A stretch of 64,000 nt of DNA from an uncultured Nitrosomonas sp. (GTDB lineage Bacteria; Pseudomonadota; Gammaproteobacteria; Burkholderiales; Nitrosomonadaceae): contig CADEDO010000010.1 in NCBI GenBank assembly GCA_902826115.1, positions 1 to 64,000 on the forward strand, read 5' to 3'. Under the pieces are notes generated by a model. It was not told the origin of the DNA, did no database searches, and saw nothing but the letters and a program-made list of their open reading frames with translations. Position numbers and translations under genes: made by a program. Shown one piece after another: positions 17,563 through 27,929 of this stretch; within the stretch, counting starts at the first letter, position 1, and the number at the start of each line of letters is the position of its first letter.

Positions 17563-18822
17563 ATGTTCAGTGACCTCAGCCAATCTCCTCTCAGTAAAAA
17601 TTTACAACGCTTATTTTTGCTGAGAAATATCGCCATCATTGCCCAATGCCTGACACTTGCCTTAGTCTATCGCACCATTGATATTGAAATTCCCTGGATT
17701 CAACTGATTACAGTTATCGCCATACTTACCTTCTTGAATTTATTGACATGGTTCCGACTACACCGCAAGTGGCCGGTATCCCATATAGAATTTTTTTTGC
17801 AGTTACTCATCGATGTCTTTGCACTCAGTACTTTACTGTATTTTAGTGGCGGCTCAACCAATCCTTTTATTTCGCTATATCTGCTCCCCCTGACAATAGC
17901 TGCCGCAACACTTCCGTGGCGCTACACATGGGTCATGGCGGTAATCACGATCGGATGTTACACATTGTTATTATTTAACTACGTGCCGTTGCCTCATGAC
18001 CATAATAATCATTTGATTGAATTTACAGTACATGTTTCAGGTATGTGGCTGGCATTTGTATTAAGTACCGTCATTATTGCCTGGTTCGTTGTCAGAATGA
18101 GTTCGTCCATTCGGGATCGGGATCGAGATCTTGCCAAAGCAAGAGAACAAGCCCTGCGCAATGAACAAATTATTGCTTTGGGAACACTCGCAGCGGGTGC
18201 TGCACACGAACTTGGCACTCCGCTTTCGACCATGGCCGTTGTCACAAGAGAATTACAACAGGAGTACACGCAGGATAGCGAATTCCAAAATAACATTCGC
18301 ATTCTGCGAGACCAAATTGTTCATTGCAAACAAACTTTAACTCAATTATTAGCAAAGGCAGGTCAAACCAGAGCGGAACATGGCAGCGAATTACACGTCG
18401 ATGAATTTCTGCGCCAGATACTGGACAAATGGCAGTTGATACGCCCGTCTGTTAAATTTACCTATCAAAGTAACGGCACACAACCCACTCCCAGAATTAT
18501 GGACAATCAATTGTTGAGTCAATCCATATTAAATCTGCTTAATAATGCCGCAGATGCCTCTTCTAAATGTATTGAGATCAAGAGTAATTGGAATGCATCA
18601 GAGCTACATCTTGAGATCATTGACGACGGAGAAGGATTATCTGCAGAAGCCATGCAACGTGCAGGTGAAGCCTTCTTTTCCAGTAAAGCATCAGGACAAG
18701 GTTTTGGAATTGGCTTATTTCTTGCCAATGCAAATATCGAACGATTTGGTGGCAGCGTCCGTTTGTTCAATCTTGAAAGAGGCGGAGCCTGTACACAGGT
18801 AGTTTTACCATTGATAGAATAG
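17563..18822 (+). CDS. regB: Redox sensor histidine kinase RegB/PrrB
   Basis: 419 residues. Six hydrophobic segments fill the first 190. The quinone-sensing heptapeptide GGSTNPF is at 96-102. The phosphoacceptor box AAGAAHELGTPLSTM (His about 215) is diagnostic of RegB rather than generic kinases, and a cysteine at about 255 (QIVHCKQTL) lies where RegB has its redox-active cysteine. N, G1 and G2 ATP boxes (LLNNAADAS, DDGEGL, GFGIGLFL) complete the kinase. RegB senses the ubiquinone pool and phosphorylates RegA to control energy metabolism. regA begins nine bases after the stop, a clear operon. Confidence 0.95.
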   Translation: MFSDLSQSPLSKNLQRLFLLRNIAIIAQCLTLALVYRTIDIEIPWIQLITVIAILTFLNLLTWFRLHRKWPVSHIEFFLQLLIDVFALSTLLYFSGGSTNPFISLYLLPLTIAAATLPWRYTWVMAVITIGCYTLLLFNYVPLPHDHNNHLIEFTVHVSGMWLAFVLSTVIIAWFVVRMSSSIRDRDRDLAKAREQALRNEQIIALGTLAAGAAHELGTPLSTMAVVTRELQQEYTQDSEFQNNIRILRDQIVHCKQTLTQLLAKAGQTRAEHGSELHVDEFLRQILDKWQLIRPSVKFTYQSNGTQPTPRIMDNQLLSQSILNLLNNAADASSKCIEIKSNWNASELHLEIIDDGEGLSAEAMQRAGEAFFSSKASGQGFGIGLFLANANIERFGGSVRLFNLERGGACTQVVLPLIE

Positions 18823-18830
18823 GAATGATC

Positions 18831-19391
18831 ATGACTGAAACTTTGCTATCAGACGTCAACGAATGTCCTAGTTTATTGATTGTCGATGATGATCAAGTTT
18901 TCTGTGATGTACTGGCAAAAGCCATGAAAAAGCGTGGCTTCAGTGTAATGTGCTCACACGTCATCGAGGATGCATTAAAACTGGCTGAAGCATCATCTCC
19001 TGAATATGCAATTGTTGATTTAAAATTGTCCAGCGAATCTGGATTAGTGTTAGTTGAACAGCTCAAGTTATTGGATCCAGGTACGCGTATTGTCATGTTG
19101 ACTGGCTACGCGAGTATCGCTACAGCAGTTGAAGCCATTAAGCTCGGCGCTACGCACTATCTCGCAAAACCAGTCGATGCGGATGAAATTATGGTTGCTT
19201 TTGAACGTACAGAGGGCGAAGCAAACACGCCCATTAATGAGAATCCTTTGTCAGTTGGTCGACTTGAATGGGAGTACATTCATCGTATTTTGGTTGAAAA
19301 CGACAATAATATATCAGTCACCGCAAGGATACTAAATATGCATCGTCGCACATTGCAACGCAAGCTTGCTAAAAGACCCCATCGTGAATAA
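18831..19391 (+). CDS. regA: Response regulator RegA/PrrA
   Basis: 186 residues. The receiver shows LLIVDDDQVF (acidic pocket), YAIVDLKLSSESGL with the phosphorylated Asp, MLTGYAS, and YLAKPVDADEI with the conserved Lys-Pro. A short linker leads to a Fis-type helix-turn-helix, NNISVTARILNMHRRTLQRKLAKR, as in RegA/PrrA/ActR. ATG 18831 is chosen over ATG 18825 because AGGA at 18821-18824 is then six bases away. Partner of the kinase just upstream; expected to control respiratory and carbon-fixation genes by redox state. Confidence 0.95.
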   Translation: MTETLLSDVNECPSLLIVDDDQVFCDVLAKAMKKRGFSVMCSHVIEDALKLAEASSPEYAIVDLKLSSESGLVLVEQLKLLDPGTRIVMLTGYASIATAVEAIKLGATHYLAKPVDADEIMVAFERTEGEANTPINENPLSVGRLEWEYIHRILVENDNNISVTARILNMHRRTLQRKLAKRPHRE

Positions 19392-19403
19392 AGCAAAGCA
19401 ATC

Positions 19404-20495
19404 TCATGATAACTCAGCAATCACTCGAACATCTTGTCCAATCATGCGCAAATCTTTAATTCTCAGCCCCTTCTTTTGATCAAGACTAATCAATTCCGGT
19501 AACTTAAACATACCTTGCGCACTATTTCCAAGGAGATGAGGCGCCAGAAAAATAATCAACTCATCGACCAACCCTGCGTTAACTAAAGCACCATTCAATC
19601 CACACCCTGCTTCAACCAGCACTTCATTCATTCCCAAATTTGCCAGCATAATCATCATTCTTTTCAGGTCGACCCTTCCTTTGGCTTCAGGCAAAACAAT
19701 AACCTGAACCCCCATCTTACTCAGCACCGTTTTCTTTTCCAGAGCCTCATCATTTGCGGTAAAAATAAATATCTCGTCCTCACTTTGCAATAACTTAGCA
19801 TCCAACGAAATATCCAAATGACTATCTACGATTATTTTCTTGGGTTGACGGGATGTTTCAACATGACGAACCGTCAGCTGAGGATTATCTGATTTTATTG
19901 TACCGATACCTGTCAATATGGCACACGAGCGAGCCCTCCACTGATGCCCATCTCGTCTTGCAGCTTTACCCGTTATCCACTGACTGATGCCATTATTCAA
20001 TGCCGTCTTACCATCCAGGCTAGCAGCAGTTTTTATCCTGATCCACGGCTTTTGATGAATCATACGATTCACAAAACCTATGTTCAGTGCTTGCGCATCC
20101 ATTTGTAATAAGCCCGTTTGCACTTCGATACCTGCCTGTTGCAATACTGCACACCCACGACCCGACACGATAGGATTAGGATCTTCCATAGCGATGATGA
20201 CCTTAGCAATACCCGCTCCAATCAACGCATCAGTGCATGGCGGCGTTCGTCCATGATGAGCACAGGGTTCTAGCGTGATATAAGCAGTCGCTCCACGTGC
20301 CGCCACTGCCGCAACTCTTAAAGCATTAATTTCCGCATGCGGTTGCCCTGCTCTCTCATGCCAGCCACTCCCAACAATCTGTTCGTTTTGTGTAATCACA
20401 CAACCAACGCGCGGATTCGGTGTCGTGCTATAGAGTCCTTTCTCCGCTAATCGCAGAGCATGTGACATGAACGCATAATCCGCAGGAGAAAACAT
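19404..20495 (-). CDS. ribD: Riboflavin biosynthesis deaminase/reductase RibD
   Basis: 363 residues. The N-terminal cytidine-deaminase-like domain has HAEINAL and PCAHHGRTPPCTDALI, the zinc ligands and catalytic Glu. The C-terminal reductase domain has KTAASLDGKTAL and VEAGCGLNGALV. It performs two successive steps from the GTP cyclohydrolase II product toward riboflavin. It follows nrdR by 80 bases, the usual nrdR-ribD neighbourhood in Proteobacteria. No FMN riboswitch is seen before it. Confidence 0.96.
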   Translation of the reverse strand: MFSPADYAFMSHALRLAEKGLYSTTPNPRVGCVITQNEQIVGSGWHERAGQPHAEINALRVAAVAARGATAYITLEPCAHHGRTPPCTDALIGAGIAKVIIAMEDPNPIVSGRGCAVLQQAGIEVQTGLLQMDAQALNIGFVNRMIHQKPWIRIKTAASLDGKTALNNGISQWITGKAARRDGHQWRARSCAILTGIGTIKSDNPQLTVRHVETSRQPKKIIVDSHLDISLDAKLLQSEDEIFIFTANDEALEKKTVLSKMGVQVIVLPEAKGRVDLKRMMIMLANLGMNEVLVEAGCGLNGALVNAGLVDELIIFLAPHLLGNSAQGMFKLPELISLDQKKGLRIKDLRMIGQDVRVIAELS

Positions 20496-20575
20496 ATCGA
20501 TAAGGCGTTTGAACCCTGAAAGTCAAATGATTGAAGCTATAATCAATCGGCAAAATAAGTACTTGATCCTAATTT

Positions 20576-21058
20576 CTAGGAAACTTTCTTCGGTGGCAAT
20601 TGCTGATGGGGTTTTTTCACTTCCTTAATTGCATCTCGAAAATCATCGACACCTTGAAAGCTTTTATAAACCGATGCAAAACGGATATAGGCAACCTCAT
20701 CCAATTGATAAAGCTCTTGCATCACACTCTCGCCGATGCTTCGTGATGAAACTTCGCGCGCTCCCGTGCTTAAAAACTTCTGTACAATCCGATCTATGGC
20801 GGCATCCACATAGCTGGTAGGAACAGGACGTTTATGGAGTGCGCGTTTAAATCCTGTCAATAATTTATTGCGATCAAACTCCGCACGATTACCATCATGT
20901 TTTACAACTTGCGGCAAACGTAATTCAACCGTTTCATAGGTCGTAAAACGTTTATCACAAGCCTGACAACGGCGCCGCCGACGAATCTTATGACCATCCT
21001 CGCTCACACGAGAATCCATCACATTGGTGTCATCTGTATTGCAAAAAGGACACTTCAT
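20576..21058 (-). CDS. nrdR: Transcriptional repressor NrdR
   Basis: 160 residues. The zinc ribbon [15 protein letters not shown]...[12 protein letters not shown] is followed by the basic HKIRRRRRC segment and an ATP-cone domain. NrdR senses ATP/dATP and represses ribonucleotide reductase operons at NrdR boxes. Slightly longer than the usual 150 residues because of a basic Lys/Gln/Pro tail. It lies between glyA (56 bases) and ribD on the same strand. Confidence 0.97.
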   Translation of the reverse strand: MKCPFCNTDDTNVMDSRVSEDGHKIRRRRRCQACDKRFTTYETVELRLPQVVKHDGNRAEFDRNKLLTGFKRALHKRPVPTSYVDAAIDRIVQKFLSTGAREVSSRSIGESVMQELYQLDEVAYIRFASVYKSFQGVDDFRDAIKEVKKPHQQLPPKKVS

Positions 21059-21113
21059 ATTGAGTTACTACCTTGAACAGATGAAAATTTATAACATCCG
21101 CCAAACCTGATAT

Positions 21114-22361
21114 CTATCCATATACTGGGAATTTTACACATAACCGTTTTGCCTCAGCAGCAACACGTGACAAATTAGCCGAATCTGTAGGCGCAGCAAG
21201 TACATCAGCGATTAAATTAGCCAACTGCTCCGCTTCCAGCTCTTTAAATCCGCGTGTAGTAATTGCTGGCGATCCAACTCTAATACCACTGGTCACAAAT
21301 GGTTTTTGTGGATCGTTGGGAATAGCATTCTTATTCACTGTAATATGTGCCAACTCCAATGACTCTTCGGCTTGCTTACCAGTCAGATTCATTGCGCGCA
21401 AATCGACCAGGAACATGTGACAATCGGTCTGACCAGATACAATTCGCAATCCACGTTGCTGCAGAACTTTTGCCATTACACGAGCATTTTCGATAACCTG
21501 TTCTTGATAGTCTTTGAATTCTTTAGTAGCAGCTTCCTTGAATGCAACAGCCTTAGCTGCTATCACATGCATTAATGGGCCACCTTGGGTTTGTGGAAAA
21601 ATAGCAGAATTCAGTGCCTTCTCATGCTCAGGCTTGGCCATGATAATACCGCCACGTGGTCCACGTAGCGTTTTATGCGTAGTGCTGGTAACAAAATCAG
21701 CTATTCCAACAGGATTAGGGTAAAAACCAGCTGCCACCAAACCCGCATAATGAGCCATATCTACAAATAAATACGCACCAACTGCATCGGCAATCTTACG
21801 AAACCGTTTCCAATCAATAACACGCGCATAAGAAGAAGCACCTGCAACAATCATTTTTGGCTTATGCTCATGAGCTAATCGCTCTACTTCATCATAATCC
21901 AATACTTCAGTTTCTGGGTGCAACCCGTAAGAAATCGAATGAAAAATCTTCCCACTCATATTAACACTCGAACCATGAGTTAAATGTCCCCCATGCGCCA
22001 GAGACATGCCAAGCAAAGTATCACCTGGCTTTAATGCCGAAAGATAAACTGCTGCATTGGCTTGAGAACCTGAATGGGGTTGCACATTGACGTACTCTGC
22101 TCCAAACAGTGCTTTTAAGCGATCAATCGCTAGTTGCTCTACCTGATCGGCGTACATACAACCACCGTAATAGCGCTTAGCTGGATAACCTTCTGCATAT
22201 TTATTGGTTAATACGGAGCCCTGTGCCTGCATGACAGCAGGACTCGCATAATTTTCTGATGCAATTAGTTCAATGTATTCCTCTTGGCGATTCATTTCGC
22301 CCTTAATTGCCTGCCATAATTCAGGATCAGTACTTTCGATAGTTTGTTTCTGCGAAAACAT
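21114..22361 (-). CDS. glyA: Serine hydroxymethyltransferase
   Basis: 415 residues. A PLP enzyme interconverting serine and glycine with tetrahydrofolate. [13 protein letters not shown] carries the PLP lysine (about residue 229); [37 protein letters not shown] and GVTSG-like [11 protein letters not shown] segments are conserved. First gene of glyA-nrdR-ribD. Only a weak AAAGGT lies near the ATG. A 576-base gap separates it from clpA upstream, so it probably has its own promoter there. Confidence 0.98.
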   Translation of the reverse strand: MFSQKQTIESTDPELWQAIKGEMNRQEEYIELIASENYASPAVMQAQGSVLTNKYAEGYPAKRYYGGCMYADQVEQLAIDRLKALFGAEYVNVQPHSGSQANAAVYLSALKPGDTLLGMSLAHGGHLTHGSSVNMSGKIFHSISYGLHPETEVLDYDEVERLAHEHKPKMIVAGASSYARVIDWKRFRKIADAVGAYLFVDMAHYAGLVAAGFYPNPVGIADFVTSTTHKTLRGPRGGIIMAKPEHEKALNSAIFPQTQGGPLMHVIAAKAVAFKEAATKEFKDYQEQVIENARVMAKVLQQRGLRIVSGQTDCHMFLVDLRAMNLTGKQAEESLELAHITVNKNAIPNDPQKPFVTSGIRVGSPAITTRGFKELEAEQLANLIADVLAAPTDSANLSRVAAEAKRLCVKFPVYG

Positions 22362-22937
22362 GATGATATGAGACCTTTGAAATTTTTAGGAACTGATTAA
22401 ATGTATATATTACCATTACCTACCAAAACACAGATAGCTGATCACAAAACATCAGGATAAAAAAGAAAAGAGTTTTATTCTTCAAAGAAATGGATTTATT
22501 TTAATTACAAGTAATCTTTACCAGCACCATTAAATATGGGATTGATTCTACTTACAATACTTCCTTAACATCAAGCATCTTTTTGCAGCCTCAATTCATA
22601 TTGACTTACTTGAAATAAGAGTTTGGATGATTATTAGCATTTCTAGAAGATACACGCTAATCCGATTAATGCCAGACTGAGAGGATCTTTCCTATCCGTA
22701 TTTGCAAACATTTCAGGCAGGAATAACTCACATAACTACTCTCAGAAATACAACCCACTCCCCCAAATGATACAAATCATTCATTAGCTTATACTTAAAT
22801 TGAGCAATTGTAGAGTAGTGGCGGCATGATCTGATGGGACGCGGTATATCTCATTTTACAAACCTCCCAAAAACCTTATCAAGATTCCCGGAAGGGTGCA
22901 ACATTAAGCAACATCACGTCTTCAGATCAAACTTCCG
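22362..22937. other. Gap between clpA and glyA
   Basis: 576 AT-rich bases on the upstream side of glyA. No tRNA, known riboswitch consensus or strong terminator was recognised. On the minus strand it contains a 19-codon frame with a strong Shine-Dalgarno (listed separately) and an 18-codon frame right after it. The glyA promoter should lie toward 22400. Confidence 0.5.
22795..22854 (-). CDS. Possible small ORF, 19 residues
   Basis: On the minus strand TTGGGAGG is followed eight bases later by an ATG at 22854. The 19-codon frame MRYTASHQIMPPLLYNCSI ends with TAA at 22797-22795. The ribosome site is among the strongest near any start here, which is the only support. No family is recognised. 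A further ATG frame of 18 codons begins shortly downstream. It could be a real small protein, a leader peptide in a clpA-glyA transcript, or chance. Confidence 0.25.
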   Translation of the reverse strand: MRYTASHQIMPPLLYNCSI

Positions 22938-25196
22938 CTAAATGATCGCAGCTTCTTCCTCGAACAACAAAGTCACCTGGTCATTACTATCAATATCTAC
23001 AGTCACTTTGCCACCATTCACCAAGCGTCCAAACAGTAACTCATCAGCTAACGTGCTTCGAATGGTATCTTGTATCAGCCTCTCCATGGGTCGCGCTCCC
23101 ATCAATGGATCAAAGCCATTTTTTGCAAGATATTTGCGCAATTCCTCTGTAAATGTAGCTTCTACTTTTCTTTCATGCAACTGTGTTTCCAGTTGAATTA
23201 AGAATTTATCAGTCACACGCAGAATGACCTCTTGATCTAATGGAGCGAATGAGATTATTGCATCTAATCGATTACGGAACTCAGGTGTAAATAATTTTTT
23301 AATATCTATCAATTCATCTCCAGCATATTTCGACTTTGTAAATCCAATCGAAGACTTGGAGAGAGCTTCCGCACCGGCATTTGTTGTCATGATAATAATT
23401 ACATTGCGAAAATCTGCCTTGCGCCCATTATTATCTGTCAACGTTCCATAATCCATAACTTGCAATAAAATATTAAAAATATCTGTATGTGCTTTTTCAA
23501 TTTCATCCAATAATAATACCGAATAAGGATGCTTAATCATTGCTTCCGTCAACAATCCACCTTGATCAAAACCCACATAGCCTGGCGGAGCTCCAATCAA
23601 ACGAGATACTGCATGACGTTCCATATATTCAGACATATCAAAACGATGCAAATGTATCCCAAGTGCATAAGCTAGCTGTCTAGCCACTTCAGTTTTTCCA
23701 ACTCCTGTCGGGCCTGAAAAAAGAAAAGAGCCCACTGGCTTTCGAGGATTACCAAGTCCGCTCCTTGCCATTTTGATAGCTGTACTCAGTAAATTAATCG
23801 CTTTATCTTGCCCAAAAACAATAGCCTTCATATCACGATCCAGCGTTTTCAACTTGTTACGATCATCTGTTGAAATATTCTGTGGAGGAATCCGTGCAAT
23901 CTTAGCAACAACATTCTCGATTTCACTTTTACCAATTACTTTACGTTTTTTTGATTTAGGTAATATCCGTTGCGCAGCGCCAGCTTCATCAAGCACGTCA
24001 ATCGCTTTATCTGGTAAGTGCCTATCATTTATGTAACGCTCTGATAACTCCGCCGCTGAGATTAATGCACTCGCAGTATATTTAACTTTATGGTGATGCT
24101 CGTAGCGTGATTTCAAACCGCGTAAAATTGCCACGGTTTCATCGACACTAGGTTCGTTAACTTCAATCTGCTGAAAACGCCTTGATAAGGCATGATCTTT
24201 CTCGAAAATCCCACGATACTCACTAAAAGTTGTTGCACCAATACATCTTAATTGCCCAGAACTTAAAACTGGTTTCAATAGATTAGATGCGTCTAAAACC
24301 CCTCCTGAGGCTGCTCCAGCACCAATTAATGTATGAATTTCATCAATAAATAAAATAGCCACAGGATTGTCGGTAAGTTGCTTTAATAGATTTTTTAGGC
24401 GCTGCTCAAAATCCCCCCGATATTTAGTTCCTGCTAATAATGCTCCCATATCCAGAGAATAAATCTGATGCTTCAACAGTAATTCGGGAACATCCTCTTC
24501 AACAATTCGCTTTGCCAATCCTTCCGCAATCGCTGTCTTTCCTACACCAGCCTCGCCCACTAATAAGGGGTTATTTTTACGACGTCGACATAATGTTTGT
24601 ATAACACGCTCAATCTCTTTTTCCCGACCTATCAAAGGATCAATTTTATTAATGAGCGCCAAATGATTGAGATTTACAGTGTAATTCTCAAGCAATCCAC
24701 CAGAAGAATTGGATTCTGGCTCACTTTCTCCCTCATTCCCAGTTTTAGCATCGCTCTCATGCGGTGATTTTCTGATATTGTGTGAAATATAATTAACCAC
24801 ATCCAAACGAGTGACACCTCTTTGATGCAAAAAATAAACTGCATGCGAATCTTTCTCACCAAATATTGAAACCAGTACATTAGCACCAGTGACTTCTTTT
24901 TTTCCAGATGACTGAACATGCAGTATTGCCCTTTGAATAACCCGTTGAAAACCCAATGTTGGCTGGGTATCCACTTCATCATTACCATTGATGATTGGCG
25001 TATGCCGCGTTATATGATCCAATAAAACTGACCGCAAATCTTCAATATCCACTAAGCAAGCGCTTAAAACTTCAGCAGCACTTGCATTATCAAGCATAGC
25101 CAGCAATAAATGCTCTACTGTAATGAATTCATAGCGTTTCTGCCTGGACTCTACAAACGCCATATGTAAACTGACCTCTAAATCTGGAGCTATCAT
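22938..25196 (-). CDS. clpA: ATP-dependent Clp protease ATPase subunit ClpA
   Basis: 752 residues. Order: N-domain (about 1-150), acidic linker, first AAA+ module with [15 protein letters not shown] and [14 protein letters not shown], second AAA+ module with [15 protein letters not shown] and [16 protein letters not shown], then the D2 small domain. ClpA unfolds substrates and feeds ClpP. It begins one base after the clpS stop with GGAGGAAAA as ribosome site, so the adaptor and unfoldase are translated together. clpP is not in the window. Confidence 0.98.
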   Translation of the reverse strand: MIAPDLEVSLHMAFVESRQKRYEFITVEHLLLAMLDNASAAEVLSACLVDIEDLRSVLLDHITRHTPIINGNDEVDTQPTLGFQRVIQRAILHVQSSGKKEVTGANVLVSIFGEKDSHAVYFLHQRGVTRLDVVNYISHNIRKSPHESDAKTGNEGESEPESNSSGGLLENYTVNLNHLALINKIDPLIGREKEIERVIQTLCRRRKNNPLLVGEAGVGKTAIAEGLAKRIVEEDVPELLLKHQIYSLDMGALLAGTKYRGDFEQRLKNLLKQLTDNPVAILFIDEIHTLIGAGAASGGVLDASNLLKPVLSSGQLRCIGATTFSEYRGIFEKDHALSRRFQQIEVNEPSVDETVAILRGLKSRYEHHHKVKYTASALISAAELSERYINDRHLPDKAIDVLDEAGAAQRILPKSKKRKVIGKSEIENVVAKIARIPPQNISTDDRNKLKTLDRDMKAIVFGQDKAINLLSTAIKMARSGLGNPRKPVGSFLFSGPTGVGKTEVARQLAYALGIHLHRFDMSEYMERHAVSRLIGAPPGYVGFDQGGLLTEAMIKHPYSVLLLDEIEKAHTDIFNILLQVMDYGTLTDNNGRKADFRNVIIIMTTNAGAEALSKSSIGFTKSKYAGDELIDIKKLFTPEFRNRLDAIISFAPLDQEVILRVTDKFLIQLETQLHERKVEATFTEELRKYLAKNGFDPLMGARPMERLIQDTIRSTLADELLFGRLVNGGKVTVDIDSNDQVTLLFEEEAAII

Positions 25197-25197
25197 T

Positions 25198-25506
25198 TCA
25201 GTTTTCCTCCATTACACATCTAAGTGGATGTTGATTTCTTCTTGCAAACTCGACTACTTGCTTAACTTTAGTACTTGCAATATCACTTGGGTATACACCA
25301 CACACACCAACTCCCTCCGTATGTACTTTCAACATAATCCGTGTTGCTTGTTCTTGATTCATAAAAAAGAAAATCTTCAACACCTCAATCACAAACTCCA
25401 TAGGTGTAAAATCATCATTCAATAATAAAATCTTATACATTGGAGGCGATTTCTGCTTAATCTGCCCCTTATCAAAAATAACGGCCTTTGAATCACTTTC
25501 CGTCAT
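25198..25506 (-). CDS. clpS: ClpS adaptor of ClpAP
   Basis: 102 residues. [27 protein letters not shown], the N-degron pocket with the Asn-Asp pair, and [20 protein letters not shown] are the ClpS signatures. It delivers N-end-rule substrates to ClpA, encoded immediately downstream. The cold-shock gene is divergent 285 bases away. Confidence 0.98.
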   Translation of the reverse strand: MTESDSKAVIFDKGQIKQKSPPMYKILLLNDDFTPMEFVIEVLKIFFFMNQEQATRIMLKVHTEGVGVCGVYPSDIASTKVKQVVEFARRNQHPLRCVMEEN

Positions 25507-25648
25507 AACTCTTACCCTACCAATCTATGTCTAGAAAAATATATTAGTACAATAAACTTCGCTACTGACATATTTGACGATTACGACAAAATTTTCAAGT
25601 ATCTTGAGACAATTACCCAATTCTTATATACAAATCTGGCGTAACCGC

Positions 25649-25677
25649 TTGACTTTAACCCCGGATTTGCGTAAAAC
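25649..25677 (+). promoter_or_regulatory. Candidate sigma-70 promoter of cold-shock gene
   Basis: TTGACT at 25649-25654 and TAAAAC at 25672-25677 with a 17-base spacer. Start near 25684 would give a 5' leader of about 105 bases, in line with the long leaders of cspA-type genes. The -10 is a weak match, and another pair (TTGAGA near 25602, TATACA near 25627) could serve instead. Confidence 0.4.
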
Positions 25678-25791
25678 AGTACGTGGCGTTTGGCTTCAAG
25701 TTCTCTGCGGTACCAGTTTTATCCGTCAATGGTCTTGAAATTCAAATAGTGTTAGGGTTTCCGGCCCAGTTTCTTAATATAGGAAGTAGAA

Positions 25792-25995
25792 ATGGCAACA
25801 GGTACAGTAAAATGGTTCAATGATTCCAAAGGTTTTGGTTTTATTACTCCTGATGATGGTAGCGAAGATTTATTTGCACACTTTTCAGCAATCAACATGT
25901 CTGGATTTAAAACACTCAAAGAAGGTCAAAAAGTGAGCTTTGATGTCACTCAAGGCCCGAAAGGAAAACAAGCCTCTAATATCCAATCCGCTTAA
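25792..25995 (+). CDS. Cold-shock domain protein
   Basis: 67 residues, the full length of a CspA-type protein: [34 protein letters not shown] contains both RNA-binding motifs, KGFGFI (RNP1) and LFAHF (RNP2-like). It binds single-stranded nucleic acid and acts as RNA chaperone. AGGAAG lies eight bases before the ATG. The long leader suggests post-transcriptional control, but I cannot say whether this member is cold-induced. A strong hairpin follows 63 bases after the stop. Confidence 0.96.
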   Translation: MATGTVKWFNDSKGFGFITPDDGSEDLFAHFSAINMSGFKTLKEGQKVSFDVTQGPKGKQASNIQSA

Positions 25996-26058
25996 CTGTT
26001 TGTTTAGAAAACTGGCGTAGACTTATTGACACAGTAACAGAGTAAGATATAAACAGCT

Positions 26059-26085
26059 TACCCCTTACCTTAAGGGTAAGGGGTA
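26059..26085. terminator. Bidirectional hairpin between cold-shock gene and icd
   Basis: TACCCCTTACC (26059-26069) pairs with GGTAAGGGGTA (26075-26085) around five bases. It sits between convergent genes, six bases from the icd stop. The T run after it is short (ATTCCTTCT), so strength as an intrinsic terminator is uncertain. Confidence 0.65.
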
Positions 26086-26091
26086 TTCCTT

Positions 26092-27342
26092 CTAGCGTAA
26101 GCGTTCAATCATTGCATTTCCAAAAGCCGAGCAAGAAACCTGTCTAGCATCGCTCATCTGTCGAGCAAAATCATAAGTAACTATCTTGTCTTGAATAGTC
26201 TTTTCCATTGCATGAATGATCATATTTGCAGCTTCTACCCAACCTAGATGGCGCAACATCATTTCTGCTGACAAAATAATCGAACCTGGGTTTACTTGAT
26301 CTTTTCTTGCATATTTAGGTGCTGTACCGTGCGTTGCCTCAAAAATTGCAATAGAATCGCTAAGATTAGCCCCCGGTGCAATTCCTATTCCACCAACCTG
26401 AGCTGCTAATGCATCAGAAATATAATCGCCATTCAGATTCAGAGTAGCTACTACATCGTACTCCTCGGGACGCAACAAAATTTGCTGCAAGAAAGCATCG
26501 GCGATCACGTCTTTGATGACAATTCCTCCATATTCTGGTGGCAGTCTCATCCAAGGCCCCCCTTCCAGCAACTCCGCTCCAAATTCCCTAGCTGCTAGGG
26601 CGTAGGCCCATTTCTTAAATGCACCCTCAGTAAACTTCATGATATTACCTTTATGCACTAAGGTAACCGATTGGCGATTATTATCTATAGCATATTGAAT
26701 TGCTTTCCGAACAAAACGCTCTGTCCCTTCTCTTGAAACTGGTTTGATACCTATCCCAGAAGTATGAGGAAAACGTATATTAGTTACTCCCATATCTTTA
26801 ACAAGAAAATCAATAACCTTCTTGACAGACTCTGACTCAGCTTCCCATTCTATACCAGCATAGATATCTTCAGAGTTTTCGCGAAAAATCACCATATCCG
26901 TTTTTTCTGGTTGCTTAACTGGGCTTGGCACACCATTAAAATAACGCACAGGTCGCAAACAAATATATAGATCCAATTGCTGTCGCAACGCAACATTAAT
27001 CGAACGAATACCGCCACCAATCGGAGTTGTCAATGGCCCCTTAATCGAAACCACAAATTCTTTGGCTGCCAATAAAGTTTCCTCGGGCAACCACACATCA
27101 GCTCCGTAAATTGTTGTTGATTTCTCACCCGCATAGATTTCCATCCATGCGATCTTACGCTGACCTCCATAAGCTTTCTCAACAGCTGAATCGACAACTT
27201 TCCTCATCACTGGAGTAATATCGACACCAATTCCATCCCCCTCAATAAAAGGAATAATAGGATTATCTGGCACATTTAGCGAATTATCATCATTGACTTG
27301 AATTTTTTCACCTTCAGTTGGGACTTTTATATGCTGATACAT
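26092..27342 (-). CDS. icd: Isocitrate dehydrogenase (NADP-type)
   Basis: 416 residues, the length of the E. coli-type enzyme. Conserved segments include [40 protein letters not shown] (substrate Ser and Arg residues), [38 protein letters not shown] and [10 protein letters not shown]. It converts isocitrate to 2-oxoglutarate in the TCA cycle. NADP use is inferred from the family branch. In the E. coli enzyme the serine of the IRSIN-like segment is phosphorylated by AceK; that serine is present. Confidence 0.96.
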   Translation of the reverse strand: MYQHIKVPTEGEKIQVNDDNSLNVPDNPIIPFIEGDGIGVDITPVMRKVVDSAVEKAYGGQRKIAWMEIYAGEKSTTIYGADVWLPEETLLAAKEFVVSIKGPLTTPIGGGIRSINVALRQQLDLYICLRPVRYFNGVPSPVKQPEKTDMVIFRENSEDIYAGIEWEAESESVKKVIDFLVKDMGVTNIRFPHTSGIGIKPVSREGTERFVRKAIQYAIDNNRQSVTLVHKGNIMKFTEGAFKKWAYALAAREFGAELLEGGPWMRLPPEYGGIVIKDVIADAFLQQILLRPEEYDVVATLNLNGDYISDALAAQVGGIGIAPGANLSDSIAIFEATHGTAPKYARKDQVNPGSIILSAEMMLRHLGWVEAANMIIHAMEKTIQDKIVTYDFARQMSDARQVSCSAFGNAMIERLR

Positions 27343-27929
27343 GACATCTCCAAAATATTGAATTAAATAAAATTTACAATAAACTACTAACCCATTAATT
27401 TATATAATATTATTGATACGCATTTATGCCACTCATGTTCTGAGAACTGGAGAGACTATACAGCGATCAGCTTTTGCCTCCAACACGCATTCTAATTTGA
27501 TTGAGAAATAAAAAAGACAAGGTGATTACATTCGCATAAGAGTTAGCCATAATGCATTGAAAATAATCTTAGGCTATCTCAACTAATAATCAGCTTTGTA
27601 AGAATTCACATAGCGCTTTTTAATTCAACCTATGGTTTTATGAATAGAAAAGTCATATTTACCTTTTCACATTGAAAGAGCTAAACTAACTGAATCTAAA
27701 ATCAATTCTGAATTCTTATGACTATGTCATATTATACGTGTAAATATGATGTCCTTCTATGAAGGCTGGCATATGCTCACATTGATTATCTATCCAATTC
27801 ACTGATCAAGATACTAGAGTTCCAACATAATTAATAAAGAATTACAAAATTGCGAGATTCAATCAATAATTCGCATATGAACAGACTTACGATTAATCTA
27901 CAGAATCACTATATAGTGGCACCATAACA
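27343..27929. other. Gene-free divergent gap, icd side
   Basis: 587 AT-rich bases between divergent icd and the phosphoglycerate-mutase-like gene. Stop codons are frequent in all frames. No RNA gene, repeat or clear operator was recognised. It must hold the promoters of both genes. Confidence 0.5.

Noticed and set aside
18113..18135. Tandem GGGATC-type repeat
   Set aside because: It encodes the charged RDRDRD stretch of RegB and is coding sequence.
22362..22937. tRNA or known riboswitch in the clpA-glyA gap
   Set aside because: No cloverleaf, T-loop GGTTCGA-type sequence or glycine riboswitch core could be found on either strand.
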